Shown here piece by piece: positions 44,406 to 53,102 of a DNA stretch of 64,000 bases (position 1 is its first letter; each line of letters starts with the position of its first letter). A program made the position numbers and the translations under genes. Location: NCBI RefSeq assembly GCF_030151085.1, contig NZ_JASLER010000040.1, positions 33,946 through 97,945 of the forward strand, written 5' to 3'. The notes beneath the pieces are model-generated. The model worked only from the letters and a program-made list of their open reading frames with translations, made no database searches and was not told the origin of the DNA. Source of the DNA: Bacteroides sp. (GTDB lineage: Bacteria > Bacteroidota > Bacteroidia > Bacteroidales > Bacteroidaceae).

Positions 44406-45938
44406 CTATTTTAAAATCCACATCACCTTATTCACCTCATCATAACCATCGAACTGGCTATTTAAAGCAGTCTCCAAATTCTCTCTGTTATAGTTGGTTT
44501 CTGATGTTGGATAAAGCCATCTCATAGGAATAGCCGATGTATTCTCCATATTCAAGTTAGTACTCGGGTCAATTGGGAATACCGGATATTTGTTTCTACG
44601 GTATTCAAAATAACTTTCTTCACTATCTTGCATAAAGTTGAACAAGTAACGTTGCATCCAGATTTGCTTTAATTGCTCATCAGTAGTAGATTTAAAGGCA
44701 GTTTCACCAGTAAAATAGTTATCGATGTAGGCTTGGTTAATCTCCATGCCATGTGCATACTCGTCACCTTTAGTTTCCATCTGCATTTTCAAAGCCCATT
44801 TCACTCCCGATTTATAGTATTCTTCAGCACTACCGGTCGTAATCCAACCACGAATACGAGCCTCAGCCAACAGGAATTGTTGTTCAGCGTATGATACCAT
44901 CATTCTCGGCTCAGAAGTTGCATCTTTCAGATATCTGACATTCAAAAGAGAATAGTCACCTTTCAGATAATTAGCAGTCATCAGAGCATAGTCCATAGAT
45001 ACATCCACTCCAACATAAGCATCCATATCAGATGCAGATTCACCATTAGCTATTTTGATGGTTGCAGGTTCGGCAAAGTAAAACAGTCTGCGGTCGTTCA
45101 AACTTTTAAGTTCATCAATCAGTAATGAACTCAGTACCGTACGGCTTGTAAACAAATCGTTTGTTCCATACAACGGATGCTTATTAATGGAGTTATATAT
45201 CAATCCCAGGTATCCATCTGCTTCGGTTAACAAATTACCGGAACTAACAATCTCAGCAAAACGTTCTTTGAGTTTTAAGGAAGCATCACTTTCTTTTTTA
45301 CTCATACTCATAAGAATTCTCAAAGCGAAAGCGTTGGATGCTTTTCTCCATTTAGCAGGATCACCGGCAAACGGGGTCGGGTCACCTTCAAAGTTTACTC
45401 CATTAGCGAAAAAAGCATCTGCTTCTTTCAACTCGTCAAGGATACCAAGCAATACATCCTTTTGAGTGTCATACGTAGGACGATAATTACCTGTAGCACC
45501 TTGATTAGCTTGACTATAAGGAATATCTCCCATTCGCATTGTCAATTTATAAAACATATAAGCCCTGGAGAATTTGGCTATCCCCTTATAGGAATTTTCC
45601 ATAGTTGTGCCAGTAGCATACTCCACCATTTTCTCAATATTGGGTAGCAGGGTCATCTGATCGAAACTACTGTTTCCAAAGCTATTATATTGTGAGCTCA
45701 TTTGGCTCTCATTGGCATAGCCAAGATATTTTGCGAGGCCTCCTTGTTCCAGAAAAGCTTTGGCATCTCTTCCGTTAAACTTCACATTACTCAGCACAAT
45801 ATTGGTGCATAACATAGAAGCACTAGCCTTTGTAATAGAATCGGGATTGGTATTTATATCGTCAAAATTGTTGCAAGCAGACAGACAAGCCAAACATACA
45901 ATTCCTGCTGTATATACTATTCGATGTATAATTTTCAT
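44406..45938 (-). CDS. susD: SusD/RagB-like glycan-binding lipoprotein
   Basis: A 510-residue surface lipoprotein (lipobox LSAC, Cys22). The SusD-like_2 fold shows in NNFDDINTNPDSITKASASM, TPR-like helices ('YKGIAKFSRAYMFYKLTMRM', 'GDIPYSQA') and 'MVSYAEQQFLLAEARIRGW'. It caps the SusC channel and binds the oligosaccharide for import. It is immediately downstream (21 nt) of the susC-like gene. Symbol used in the family sense. Confidence 0.93.
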   Translation of the reverse strand: MKIIHRIVYTAGIVCLACLSACNNFDDINTNPDSITKASASMLCTNIVLSNVKFNGRDAKAFLEQGGLAKYLGYANESQMSSQYNSFGNSSFDQMTLLPNIEKMVEYATGTTMENSYKGIAKFSRAYMFYKLTMRMGDIPYSQANQGATGNYRPTYDTQKDVLLGILDELKEADAFFANGVNFEGDPTPFAGDPAKWRKASNAFALRILMSMSKKESDASLKLKERFAEIVSSGNLLTEADGYLGLIYNSINKHPLYGTNDLFTSRTVLSSLLIDELKSLNDRRLFYFAEPATIKIANGESASDMDAYVGVDVSMDYALMTANYLKGDYSLLNVRYLKDATSEPRMMVSYAEQQFLLAEARIRGWITTGSAEEYYKSGVKWALKMQMETKGDEYAHGMEINQAYIDNYFTGETAFKSTTDEQLKQIWMQRYLFNFMQDSEESYFEYRRNKYPVFPIDPSTNLNMENTSAIPMRWLYPTSETNYNRENLETALNSQFDGYDEVNKVMWILK

Positions 45939-45959
45939 ATAATCTTCTTATTTAACAAG

Positions 45960-48900
45960 TTAGAAACCTATTTTTACATTAAAACCCAGGTAACGCTGTG
46001 AAGGGTCCGAGAAGTTCTCAGTTCCTCCATCGGGATCGGAATATTTAAATTCTTTTGCCCAAAACAGCACATTCTGACCAATAGCGGAAACAGACAAAGT
46101 GTGAGCTTTTATCATTGAACAAATTGACTTGGGAACATTGTAAGTCAACGAAACTTCTCTCAACTTAAAGAAGGTACCACTATAAATTTCGGCTCCCGAA
46201 GGTGCTCCACCCCATGCCGTACCTTTATGGTAAGCTTCCACATACGATTTATAAGTAGTGGCTATATCATTCTCAGCAAATACGCGAGTATCAGAACTGG
46301 GAACGATATTCCCATACGTATCATATTGAACTGTACCTGAAACAATCTTCACTCCTTTGCCAATGTAATTCTTACTTCCGGGAGTTTTCATATCCAAATA
46401 ACGCTCCGGAGTCACAGAATTAGGATGATTACCCGAACGCCACATATACATTTCAGTAACCGATGTAATATTACCTCCTACACGTCCGTCAAAAGATAAA
46501 GCCAATTGCCAGTTCTTGTACTTCAATGTAGTATTAATACCCCATATCCAATCCGGTCCTTGATTACCATACTTTTCATCATATTTAGAATATTCGGGCA
46601 AACCGGAAGAGTTATGAATAATATTTCCGGCAGGATCTCTCAGATAATCACGGTAAACAAATGCATCCGCTCTTTCGCCTACCTTCACCCAAGGTTTATC
46701 TGCCGAATAAACAGGGTCTAGCTTCGTATAATAATCGGCATACTTCGACCAATTGATTGATATATCCCAACGGATGTCTTTTGTTTCAATAGGAGTACCG
46801 TTAACGGTAAGTTCAACTCCCTTTCTTGTCACTTCTTCGCCCGTATTCACGAAATTAGAAGAATAACCTGAAGAAGGACTGATACTGGCATTCTTTATAA
46901 AGTCGAAAGCTTTCTTATTGTAATAAGCAAGGTCAAAAGAAAGTCTGTTCTTAAATAGATTGATCGCAGTACCCAGTTCATACGTACTTGTAGATTCGGG
47001 CAGAATATCGGTACCTCGGATTGTGGTAGGTAATACAGCCGAACTTAATGCCCCCCAAACACTACTATTTACGCTTAATACGGAATTGATGGCATAGATA
47101 TCGGCTGCTTTTTTTGAAGTCACCCATGAGCCTCTGACTTTCCATAATGACAACCAGTCCATTTTGGGCAACAGTTCGGAAACCACAAAGCTACCCGAGA
47201 AAGAAGGATAAAGGTAAGAACGGGTAGATTCGGGAAGTGTAGATACCCAGTCATTACGAAGAGTCATTTCGGCAAATGCCAAACTACGCCATGACAATCC
47301 TAAACGACCATAGATACTGTTAGTCTGCTTTTTATACATACGAGAAGCGACTGTAGCAGGATCTATCGAAGCCTTCAGTGAATAAAATCCGGGTACTGAA
47401 AGTCCACCTTTTGTAAATGCCTCCAAACCTTCGTCCTGTGTATACATAATAGAGCCACCCACAAAACCATCAACCGCAAAATCTTTATAGCTATAGTTGG
47501 CAGAAGTGATAAAATCACCGTTAATGCTATATCCACGACCGATACCGGTATTATAAGAACCTTTTTGAGACTCTCCCCAAACTTCCGTTCCTCCTGAAAT
47601 GATAGTAGAATTACCTCCACCCTGGAAAGAACCTTTTGAGATTCTGACATCCTGACGGTTGCTGTACGTATCATAACCCAGACGAACTAATGTATTCAAC
47701 CATTTTGTAGGTTCGTATTTCAATTCGAATGAACCATTGAAGATGTCTTTATTCAATGTATGAAGTCTTTCGTAACGGTCAAAGTAAGGGTTATTGTTAC
47801 CTGCTGTATAACTATTGTTTTGAGTTTCATTAGGTATCAACCAATAATCTTTATAATCTCTGATATCCCAGTCGGGAGAGCCCCATATCAGCAAACTGTA
47901 CATAGGATCATAGCCGGTATAACCATTAAATCCTAAGTTAGGCGATTCATTCTTATTGTAAGCTAGGTTTGTAGTAAACGAAAACTTATCAAACTTTATA
48001 TCACCACCCAAAGTATAGGTATACTTATTATAAGTAGAATTGGGATACTGTCCTTTGTTATTGACCCAGGTAGCCGAAGCACGTACATTACCGTATTTTC
48101 CTTTCTGCGCAATGCTTACATTATTATTTAGGATATATCCCTGTTCGAGGAAATTCTTAAAGTTATTCTTACCACGGGCGATGTAAGGCATAGCTCTCAT
48201 GGTTTTTGACGCCGGGTCCCATTGAATAACTTCCTGTCCTTCGAGCGGAGCTCCCCAAGAACCGTCTGCCGAACGTACATATTCCGAAGTACCATCCGGA
48301 TTCTGCTTCAATACACGTCCATAAGTAGATTGCAATTCGGGAATAGCCAGGTAGCCGGCAGAAAACATCGTACCGCTATTTACAGAAACACTGATACCGT
48401 CTTTTTCGGCACCACGCTTCGTAGTAACCATGATAGCACCACTCTGTCCGCGCGAACCATAAAGAGCCGAGGCGGTAGCACCTTTCAATACACTTAATGA
48501 CTCGATATCGTCCGAAGCGACTTCACGCAAAGTCATATTGGCATAAGGAATACCATCGATTACCAGCAAAGGCTGCTCGCCACGTACCAAGATTTGAGGT
48601 CCTTCACCAAACTCGCTTGAGTTCATTACATTCACACCAGAAATCTTACCGGTTAGAGAAGAACCTACATCGATACCTTTTACCGTTTGCAGATGATCGC
48701 CTTTCACATTTTGTACGGCGTAACCTAAAGCTTTTTCTTCACGTTTGATACCCAGAGCAGTTACTACCACTTCCGCCAATGCCTGAGCATCTTCACCCAT
48801 TGTTATCTGCAAACTCTGTTTGTTGCCGACTTTTACAGTCTGGGTAATATATCCGACAAACGACACTTCAAGTTCAGCGTTGCCCGATACCACCATCGAA

Positions 48901-49340
48901 AAAGCACCGTTCACATCCGAGATAGTACCTGTATTGACATTCTTAACTCGGATACTCGCACCAATAACCGGCTCACCCAGTTCATCTACTATTGTACCTG
49001 TAATCTTCTTTTCAGGCTGATTGGTTTTCAATGCCTTCTTCAGAATAATTTGTTGCCCTATAATTTCGAATGCAATATCTTTCCCTTGAAAAGCTTGCTT
49101 CAAAATAGAACCAATATCTTTAGTACCTCCCTTTAATGATAGCGTTTCATTTAAAGAAATAGAATTATCGAATACGAAAGAGTAGTCCGATTGTTTTTCA
49201 ACTTGTTGTATCAGACTCTTTAGTGTTGTTTGTCCTACCGGAATATTTATATTTCCTGAGTTCTGAGCACTGGCTGCTGAATAGGATAACAAGCAGAACA
49301 AAATATATACACTACCTAATATTTGTTTAAGTTTTAACAT
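45960..49340 (-). CDS. susC: SusC/RagA TonB-dependent receptor with STN signalling domain
   Basis: A 1126-residue outer-membrane importer. After the signal peptide there is an STN domain (~35-105, 'LKSLIQQVEKQSDYSFVFDN'), a CarboxypepD_reg-like domain (~112-190, GTIVDELGEPVIGASIRVKN), the plug ('LLVIDGIPYANMTLREVASD', SVLKGATASALYGSRGQSGA) and the 22-strand barrel. The STN domain means it can signal through FecR to an ECF sigma factor. No exact housekeeping promoter box is seen in the gap ahead of it, which fits sigma-dependent transcription (inference). Symbol used in the family sense. Confidence 0.95.
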   Translation of the reverse strand: MLKLKQILGSVYILFCLLSYSAASAQNSGNINIPVGQTTLKSLIQQVEKQSDYSFVFDNSISLNETLSLKGGTKDIGSILKQAFQGKDIAFEIIGQQIILKKALKTNQPEKKITGTIVDELGEPVIGASIRVKNVNTGTISDVNGAFSMVVSGNAELEVSFVGYITQTVKVGNKQSLQITMGEDAQALAEVVVTALGIKREEKALGYAVQNVKGDHLQTVKGIDVGSSLTGKISGVNVMNSSEFGEGPQILVRGEQPLLVIDGIPYANMTLREVASDDIESLSVLKGATASALYGSRGQSGAIMVTTKRGAEKDGISVSVNSGTMFSAGYLAIPELQSTYGRVLKQNPDGTSEYVRSADGSWGAPLEGQEVIQWDPASKTMRAMPYIARGKNNFKNFLEQGYILNNNVSIAQKGKYGNVRASATWVNNKGQYPNSTYNKYTYTLGGDIKFDKFSFTTNLAYNKNESPNLGFNGYTGYDPMYSLLIWGSPDWDIRDYKDYWLIPNETQNNSYTAGNNNPYFDRYERLHTLNKDIFNGSFELKYEPTKWLNTLVRLGYDTYSNRQDVRISKGSFQGGGNSTIISGGTEVWGESQKGSYNTGIGRGYSINGDFITSANYSYKDFAVDGFVGGSIMYTQDEGLEAFTKGGLSVPGFYSLKASIDPATVASRMYKKQTNSIYGRLGLSWRSLAFAEMTLRNDWVSTLPESTRSYLYPSFSGSFVVSELLPKMDWLSLWKVRGSWVTSKKAADIYAINSVLSVNSSVWGALSSAVLPTTIRGTDILPESTSTYELGTAINLFKNRLSFDLAYYNKKAFDFIKNASISPSSGYSSNFVNTGEEVTRKGVELTVNGTPIETKDIRWDISINWSKYADYYTKLDPVYSADKPWVKVGERADAFVYRDYLRDPAGNIIHNSSGLPEYSKYDEKYGNQGPDWIWGINTTLKYKNWQLALSFDGRVGGNITSVTEMYMWRSGNHPNSVTPERYLDMKTPGSKNYIGKGVKIVSGTVQYDTYGNIVPSSDTRVFAENDIATTYKSYVEAYHKGTAWGGAPSGAEIYSGTFFKLREVSLTYNVPKSICSMIKAHTLSVSAIGQNVLFWAKEFKYSDPDGGTENFSDPSQRYLGFNVKIGF

Positions 49341-49411
49341 TGTAAACTCATTTAAGGTTAAATAAAAAATTAATTATTACCTTTGTCTGCAAATGCAAGA
49401 CTTCCCTATAC

Positions 49412-49428
49412 TATTCGCTTAGCGAATA
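49412..49428. promoter_or_regulatory. 17-bp palindrome upstream of susC
   Basis: TATTCGCT, one nt, AGCGAATA: a perfect palindrome 72 nt upstream of the susC start in the fecR-susC gap. A second inverted repeat (CGTAGGAGA/TCTTCTACG, about 49470-49494) lies beside it. Either could be an operator or an mRNA processing structure. Confidence 0.4.
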
Positions 49429-49503
49429 ATATCTATGCGTGGGATTTTTGTATTGAATGGGCGTAGGAGATGGCCGTCTTCTACGTCCGCTTTTTATAGT
49501 TGC

Positions 49504-50484
49504 TTATCTACATGTAATGGTTACCTCCTCTCCGTTTATAGAATAATCAATAGGCGTAATACGGTTAATTATCTCGAGCATTTCCTTAAGGGATTCTGTT
49601 TTTACAGTCATCCAATAGTGTTTGGTAGTATTGATGTTGTTTACAACAATCTTCACACCGTACCAACGTTCCATCTTTTTGACCAGATCAACGAGTTCTT
49701 CACCATCAACTTTCAGTTTGCCCAAACGCCAGATGGCTTCTTCTTCGGCATTACAAGCAATCAGATTACATTTGTCTTTATCATATAAGGGAATAATCGC
49801 CTTTTGATTCGGCTTCATATTCGCCAAAACTTTATTGGAAGAAGCAGAAAGGATACTGACGCTTCCGGTCAGCAGGGTAACTGCTATTTCAGAGTTATCT
49901 TTGTAAGCATTCACATCGAAAGAAGTACCGTGAACCACCACTTTTACATTTCCTACTACTACATCAAATGGGTGTTCCTTATCTTTGATTACATCAAAAA
50001 AGGCCTGACCTTGTAACTTTACAGAACGATTAGTACGGCTATAGTCAGTAGAATAAGTAAGTACTGAACCTGAATTGAGAGAAACATTTGTGCCATCAGG
50101 CAAACAAACTTCTGCTTTCTGCCCCAAAGGAGCTTTGAAACTAACCCATTTGCTTACTTCGTTTCCTGAAAAGAACATGGGCAATGAAACCCCTATCAGT
50201 AAAGCAATAGTTGCAGCAATAGAAATAGTACGATAGAATATAGTACGGGAATACATTTTAACCGGCTGCATCTGATTTATGCTACTCACAATCTTGTTCC
50301 ATACTTTTTCTTTGTCGGGAGAAAGGTATTGAATTTCCGAATGAGCTAAATTCCAACTTTCAACGAGTTCCTGGAATTCTTTCTCATTCTTTTCGTCAGC
50401 ATTGCGCCAAGCTTCCAATTCAAGCTTTTCTTCAATGGTGGCTTCGCCGGATAGGTATTTTGATATTAATGTATTTATTTCCAT
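49504..50484 (-). CDS. FecR-family anti-sigma factor
   Basis: A 326-residue inner-membrane protein: cytoplasmic N-terminal anti-sigma region (~1-80, KYLSGEATIEEKLELEAWRN), one membrane span (~83-106, TISIAATIALLIGVSLPMFF), a periplasmic FecR domain (APLGQKAEVCLPDGTNVSLN, then VKLQGQAFFDV) and a C-terminal DUF4974-like domain (VDLVKKMERWYGVKIVV). It would receive the SusC STN signal and release a sigma factor. The start at 50484 is chosen because the protein begins with the conserved anti-sigma helix; the frame itself extends to 50604. It is upstream of susC in the same orientation, without an adjacent sigma gene. Confidence 0.92.
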   Translation of the reverse strand: MEINTLISKYLSGEATIEEKLELEAWRNADEKNEKEFQELVESWNLAHSEIQYLSPDKEKVWNKIVSSINQMQPVKMYSRTIFYRTISIAATIALLIGVSLPMFFSGNEVSKWVSFKAPLGQKAEVCLPDGTNVSLNSGSVLTYSTDYSRTNRSVKLQGQAFFDVIKDKEHPFDVVVGNVKVVVHGTSFDVNAYKDNSEIAVTLLTGSVSILSASSNKVLANMKPNQKAIIPLYDKDKCNLIACNAEEEAIWRLGKLKVDGEELVDLVKKMERWYGVKIVVNNINTTKHYWMTVKTESLKEMLEIINRITPIDYSINGEEVTITCR

Positions 50485-50579
50485 AGTATGCTCATTTATT
50501 AAATAGACACCTATGAAAATAAATACCCCTAAAAGGTTTATTCGTTTTTTGCCTTTTATTGATATTGTTCGTTTCTGTG

Positions 50580-50593
50580 CGGACAGTTGTCCG
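50580..50593. promoter_or_regulatory. Small palindrome between fecR and the DUF3836 gene
   Basis: CGGACA-GT-TGTCCG, a perfect 6-bp inverted repeat in the divergent gap about 96 nt upstream of the fecR start. It is a possible operator; no consensus promoter box is visible nearby. Confidence 0.3.
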
Positions 50594-50738
50594 AAAGTGA
50601 ACATAGGTTTGTTTTACAGAATTGCTAATAATCAATCAATTACGAGTTTGGCACACGAATTGACTATATATAGGCGAAGGCGGTTGACAAAAACACCTCT
50701 TCAGAAAACGAAGTAATAACAATAAAAAAATAACGATT

Positions 50739-51164
50739 ATGAAAACGAACTTAATCTCCAAAGCAGTTGTGATGATAGCAGTAGTAATGGCAAGTGTAAT
50801 GAACTTCTCAGCAAGTGCAAGCAATCCTACTCAGTATGTAACCAATAACGAGATGACTGGCGAAGTAATGACCGCCAAGAATATCTACCGCAATGAAGGT
50901 GGTTACCTGTTCCGTCACTTGCGTTATACTTATTCTTACGACAATGAAAACCGCGTAACCAGCAAAGAGGCTGCCAAATGGGACAGCACCAAAGAAGCTT
51001 GGGTTCCTTACTTCAAGATGAATGTTGAATACTCTAACAATGAAGTAGCTGTAAATTACGCCCGTTGGAACTCTCGCAGCAATGCTTATGACAGCAATAT
51101 AGAAAAGGCAGTTTATGACTTGAATGATAGCAATGCAGCAATGTTACTGGCAAGTGTGAAATAA
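50739..51164 (+). CDS. DUF3836 domain protein
   Basis: A 141-residue exported protein (signal peptide ends MNFSASA). YLFRHLRYTYSYDNENRVTS and KEAAKWDSTKEAWVPYFKMN match DUF3836, a short beta-rich family abundant in Bacteroides with YD-like 'Y-D-N-x-N-R-V' strands. It resembles a single short stretch of surface repeat. No function is known. It converges on the LytTR gene of the neighbouring two-component pair. Confidence 0.85.
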   Translation: MKTNLISKAVVMIAVVMASVMNFSASASNPTQYVTNNEMTGEVMTAKNIYRNEGGYLFRHLRYTYSYDNENRVTSKEAAKWDSTKEAWVPYFKMNVEYSNNEVAVNYARWNSRSNAYDSNIEKAVYDLNDSNAAMLLASVK

Positions 51165-51182
51165 GCGAATCACTAGCCTCTC

Positions 51183-51932
51183 CTATTTACTTAAGAGCTT
51201 CTTATATACAACGTCATTCAGCAGTTCTTCTTTTCTAGCCTGTGCAATAGGTAACTCCTTGCTACCAATAAAAAGCCTTGTACCTGTTATACTCTCAATG
51301 TACGACAAATTCACTATAAAAGAGCGATGTATGCGAAAGAACAATCCTTCAGGCAACATTTCTTCTAGCGAAACCATTGTCTGGTGAATGACGATGGTTT
51401 TGCTTTTTAGATGCAACTTCAGATAGTTCTGCATGCTTTCGATATACATGATATCTTCCCATACAATTCTTTGAAATGTGTCGTCCTGGCGGATATAGAC
51501 GCCTGTATCTCTTTCTGAATTGTTTTCTTGAAAGATGATGCGCGACTTATAAATCTCTTGTGCTTTCGACGCTGCCTGAAAGAACCGTTGAAAGGGAATC
51601 GGTTTCAGCAGATAATCAACTACATTGAGGCGATAACCTTCCAGGGCATACTCCGAATAGGCGGTTGTGAATATGGTCATCGGAGGATTCTCTAAGGTTT
51701 CCAGAAATTGTAGACCCGAAACTAAGGGCATGTTGATATCCAAAAACATGAGGTCAATCTCTTGGCTTCTCAGTATTTCGGATGCCTCTATTGCCGATGA
51801 GCAAGTAGCTGAGACGGTGAGAAAATCAAGTTTCCCTATATAGTTCACAATGCCGCGTACAGCTATCTGCTCGTCGTCAGTCACTAGACATTTCAAGACC
51901 GGAGTATCTACCGGAATAGGTGTTGTTTTCAT
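51183..51932 (-). CDS. LytTR response regulator
   Basis: A 249-residue response regulator. The intact receiver has the acidic pocket (TDDEQ) and phospho-acceptor Asp65 in LMFLDINMP with the conserved Lys in YLLKPIPF. The C-terminal LytTR domain (IMYIESMQNYLKLHLKSKTI, then RIHRSFIVNLSYIESI) binds DNA. It starts 7 nt after the partner kinase stop, so they form a LytS/LytR-type operon. Contrast with the degenerate receiver at 8007-8753. Its targets may include the divergent 53103 repeat-protein gene (inference). Confidence 0.95.
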   Translation of the reverse strand: MKTTPIPVDTPVLKCLVTDDEQIAVRGIVNYIGKLDFLTVSATCSSAIEASEILRSQEIDLMFLDINMPLVSGLQFLETLENPPMTIFTTAYSEYALEGYRLNVVDYLLKPIPFQRFFQAASKAQEIYKSRIIFQENNSERDTGVYIRQDDTFQRIVWEDIMYIESMQNYLKLHLKSKTIVIHQTMVSLEEMLPEGLFFRIHRSFIVNLSYIESITGTRLFIGSKELPIAQARKEELLNDVVYKKLLSK

Positions 51933-51939
51933 GGTTGCG

Positions 51940-52956
51940 TTATAATTTTAGTGTGAGCAGGGTACTATAGGTGGTGTTTGTAACATGGCAATCCAGCGTG
52001 TGTCTTTCGGGAAAGAGGATGTCGAGGCGCCTACGTACGTTTTCCAGTCCTATACCGGAATCTTCTTTTTCTGGTTGTGGGGTACTTGAGTTTTCTATAG
52101 TCAAGGAGAGTTCATTCTCCTTTTGTTCTAAGGATATGTTGACGAAACCTTTTGCTGTATTTGTTCCGAAGACGTGCTTGAAGGCATTTTCTACGAAAGT
52201 AATTAGTAGCAGTGGTGGTATTTGTGCTTTGCCATTCGTTACGCTCCATGTGCAGGCTACGTTCAGTTTGTCTTCCCATCGCACTTGCTCCACGTCTATG
52301 TAGTTCACTAGAAATTGTACTTCCTGTTCCAGACTGATGAATTTCTTCTCTCCCTGATAGAGCTGATAACGCAATATCTCGGAGTATTTCACCAGTAGGG
52401 AAGAGGCTTTTTCGACATCCTCCTGCATCAGTATATGGATGTGGTTCAGTACATTGAACATGAAGTGAGGCGTAATCTGTTCTTGTAACGTTTTGAACTG
52501 AAGCTGGTGGTTAATGGTCACTAGCTGGGCATGTTCGTAGTAGAAGCGCAGTCCGCAGAAGGCAAGATTGATGATGAATGTTCCCGGCAAGACACTGGCA
52601 ATATCGTTCAGGATAGTGTCGTCATGGAAAAACAGGCGTGAGGGGGCAAACAGTCCGATGCTCTCCATATGCCTGAAACAAAAAAAGATAACTGCTATGA
52701 CCATTGTCATAAAAAGTGAAGCAGTCAAGTATTGGTAAAGAAAGGGGAACAGCTTCTTCCGGTAAATGGCTTTCTTCAGCAAATGGTTACTCAGGTAGTG
52801 GTTTGTAGGGATGTAAATGCTCATAATAGAGAGGATGAGTAATGTTACTTCCAACACTGAGGCAAGCCGTAGGAACTGTATCCAAAAAGTAAAGAAAATC
52901 AGCAGCCAGAACAGGACAATAATTAGCTTGGGGTGATTGAGGGGTATTCTTTTCAT
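51940..52956 (-). CDS. LytS/YehU-type sensor histidine kinase
   Basis: A 338-residue kinase of the 'His_kinase' (PF06580) group: four hydrophobic segments in the first ~150 residues (LIIVLFWLLIFFTFWIQFLR and three more), then QITPHFMFNVLNHIHIL with the phosphorylated His, and an ATP-binding region ending GIGLENVRRRLDILF. Start 52956 is preferred: the frame extends to 53040, but a -7 box lies 4 nt upstream of this ATG, so the mRNA would be leaderless. Partner of the LytTR regulator. Confidence 0.9.
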   Translation of the reverse strand: MKRIPLNHPKLIIVLFWLLIFFTFWIQFLRLASVLEVTLLILSIMSIYIPTNHYLSNHLLKKAIYRKKLFPFLYQYLTASLFMTMVIAVIFFCFRHMESIGLFAPSRLFFHDDTILNDIASVLPGTFIINLAFCGLRFYYEHAQLVTINHQLQFKTLQEQITPHFMFNVLNHIHILMQEDVEKASSLLVKYSEILRYQLYQGEKKFISLEQEVQFLVNYIDVEQVRWEDKLNVACTWSVTNGKAQIPPLLLITFVENAFKHVFGTNTAKGFVNISLEQKENELSLTIENSSTPQPEKEDSGIGLENVRRRLDILFPERHTLDCHVTNTTYSTLLTLKL

Positions 52957-52960
52957 TTTG

Positions 52961-52968
52961 CAAAAATA
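52961..52968 (-). promoter_or_regulatory. Promoter -7 box giving a leaderless kinase mRNA
   Basis: Minus-strand TATTTTTG ends 4 nt before the kinase ATG (52956). By the usual spacing transcription would begin at or next to that ATG. Confidence 0.45.
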
Positions 52969-53055
52969 CGCATTAAAGCGATAGGTTAGGGGGAATTCGT
53001 CATAAGTAAAGGGGGAGTTCGTCAAATTGATCTTGGACATGGTTTCTATAAGGCA

Positions 53056-53063
53056 TACTTTTG
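53056..53063 (+). promoter_or_regulatory. Promoter of the surface-repeat gene
   Basis: TACTTTTG with TTGG (53033-53036) 19 nt upstream as a near -33 element. The ATG at 53103 is 40 nt downstream, preceded by an AAGAAGAAGAAAA stretch that may serve translation initiation. Confidence 0.5.
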
Positions 53064-53102
53064 CAGCAGATTATTATTTGTTGAATTTAAGAAGAAGAAA
53101 AA

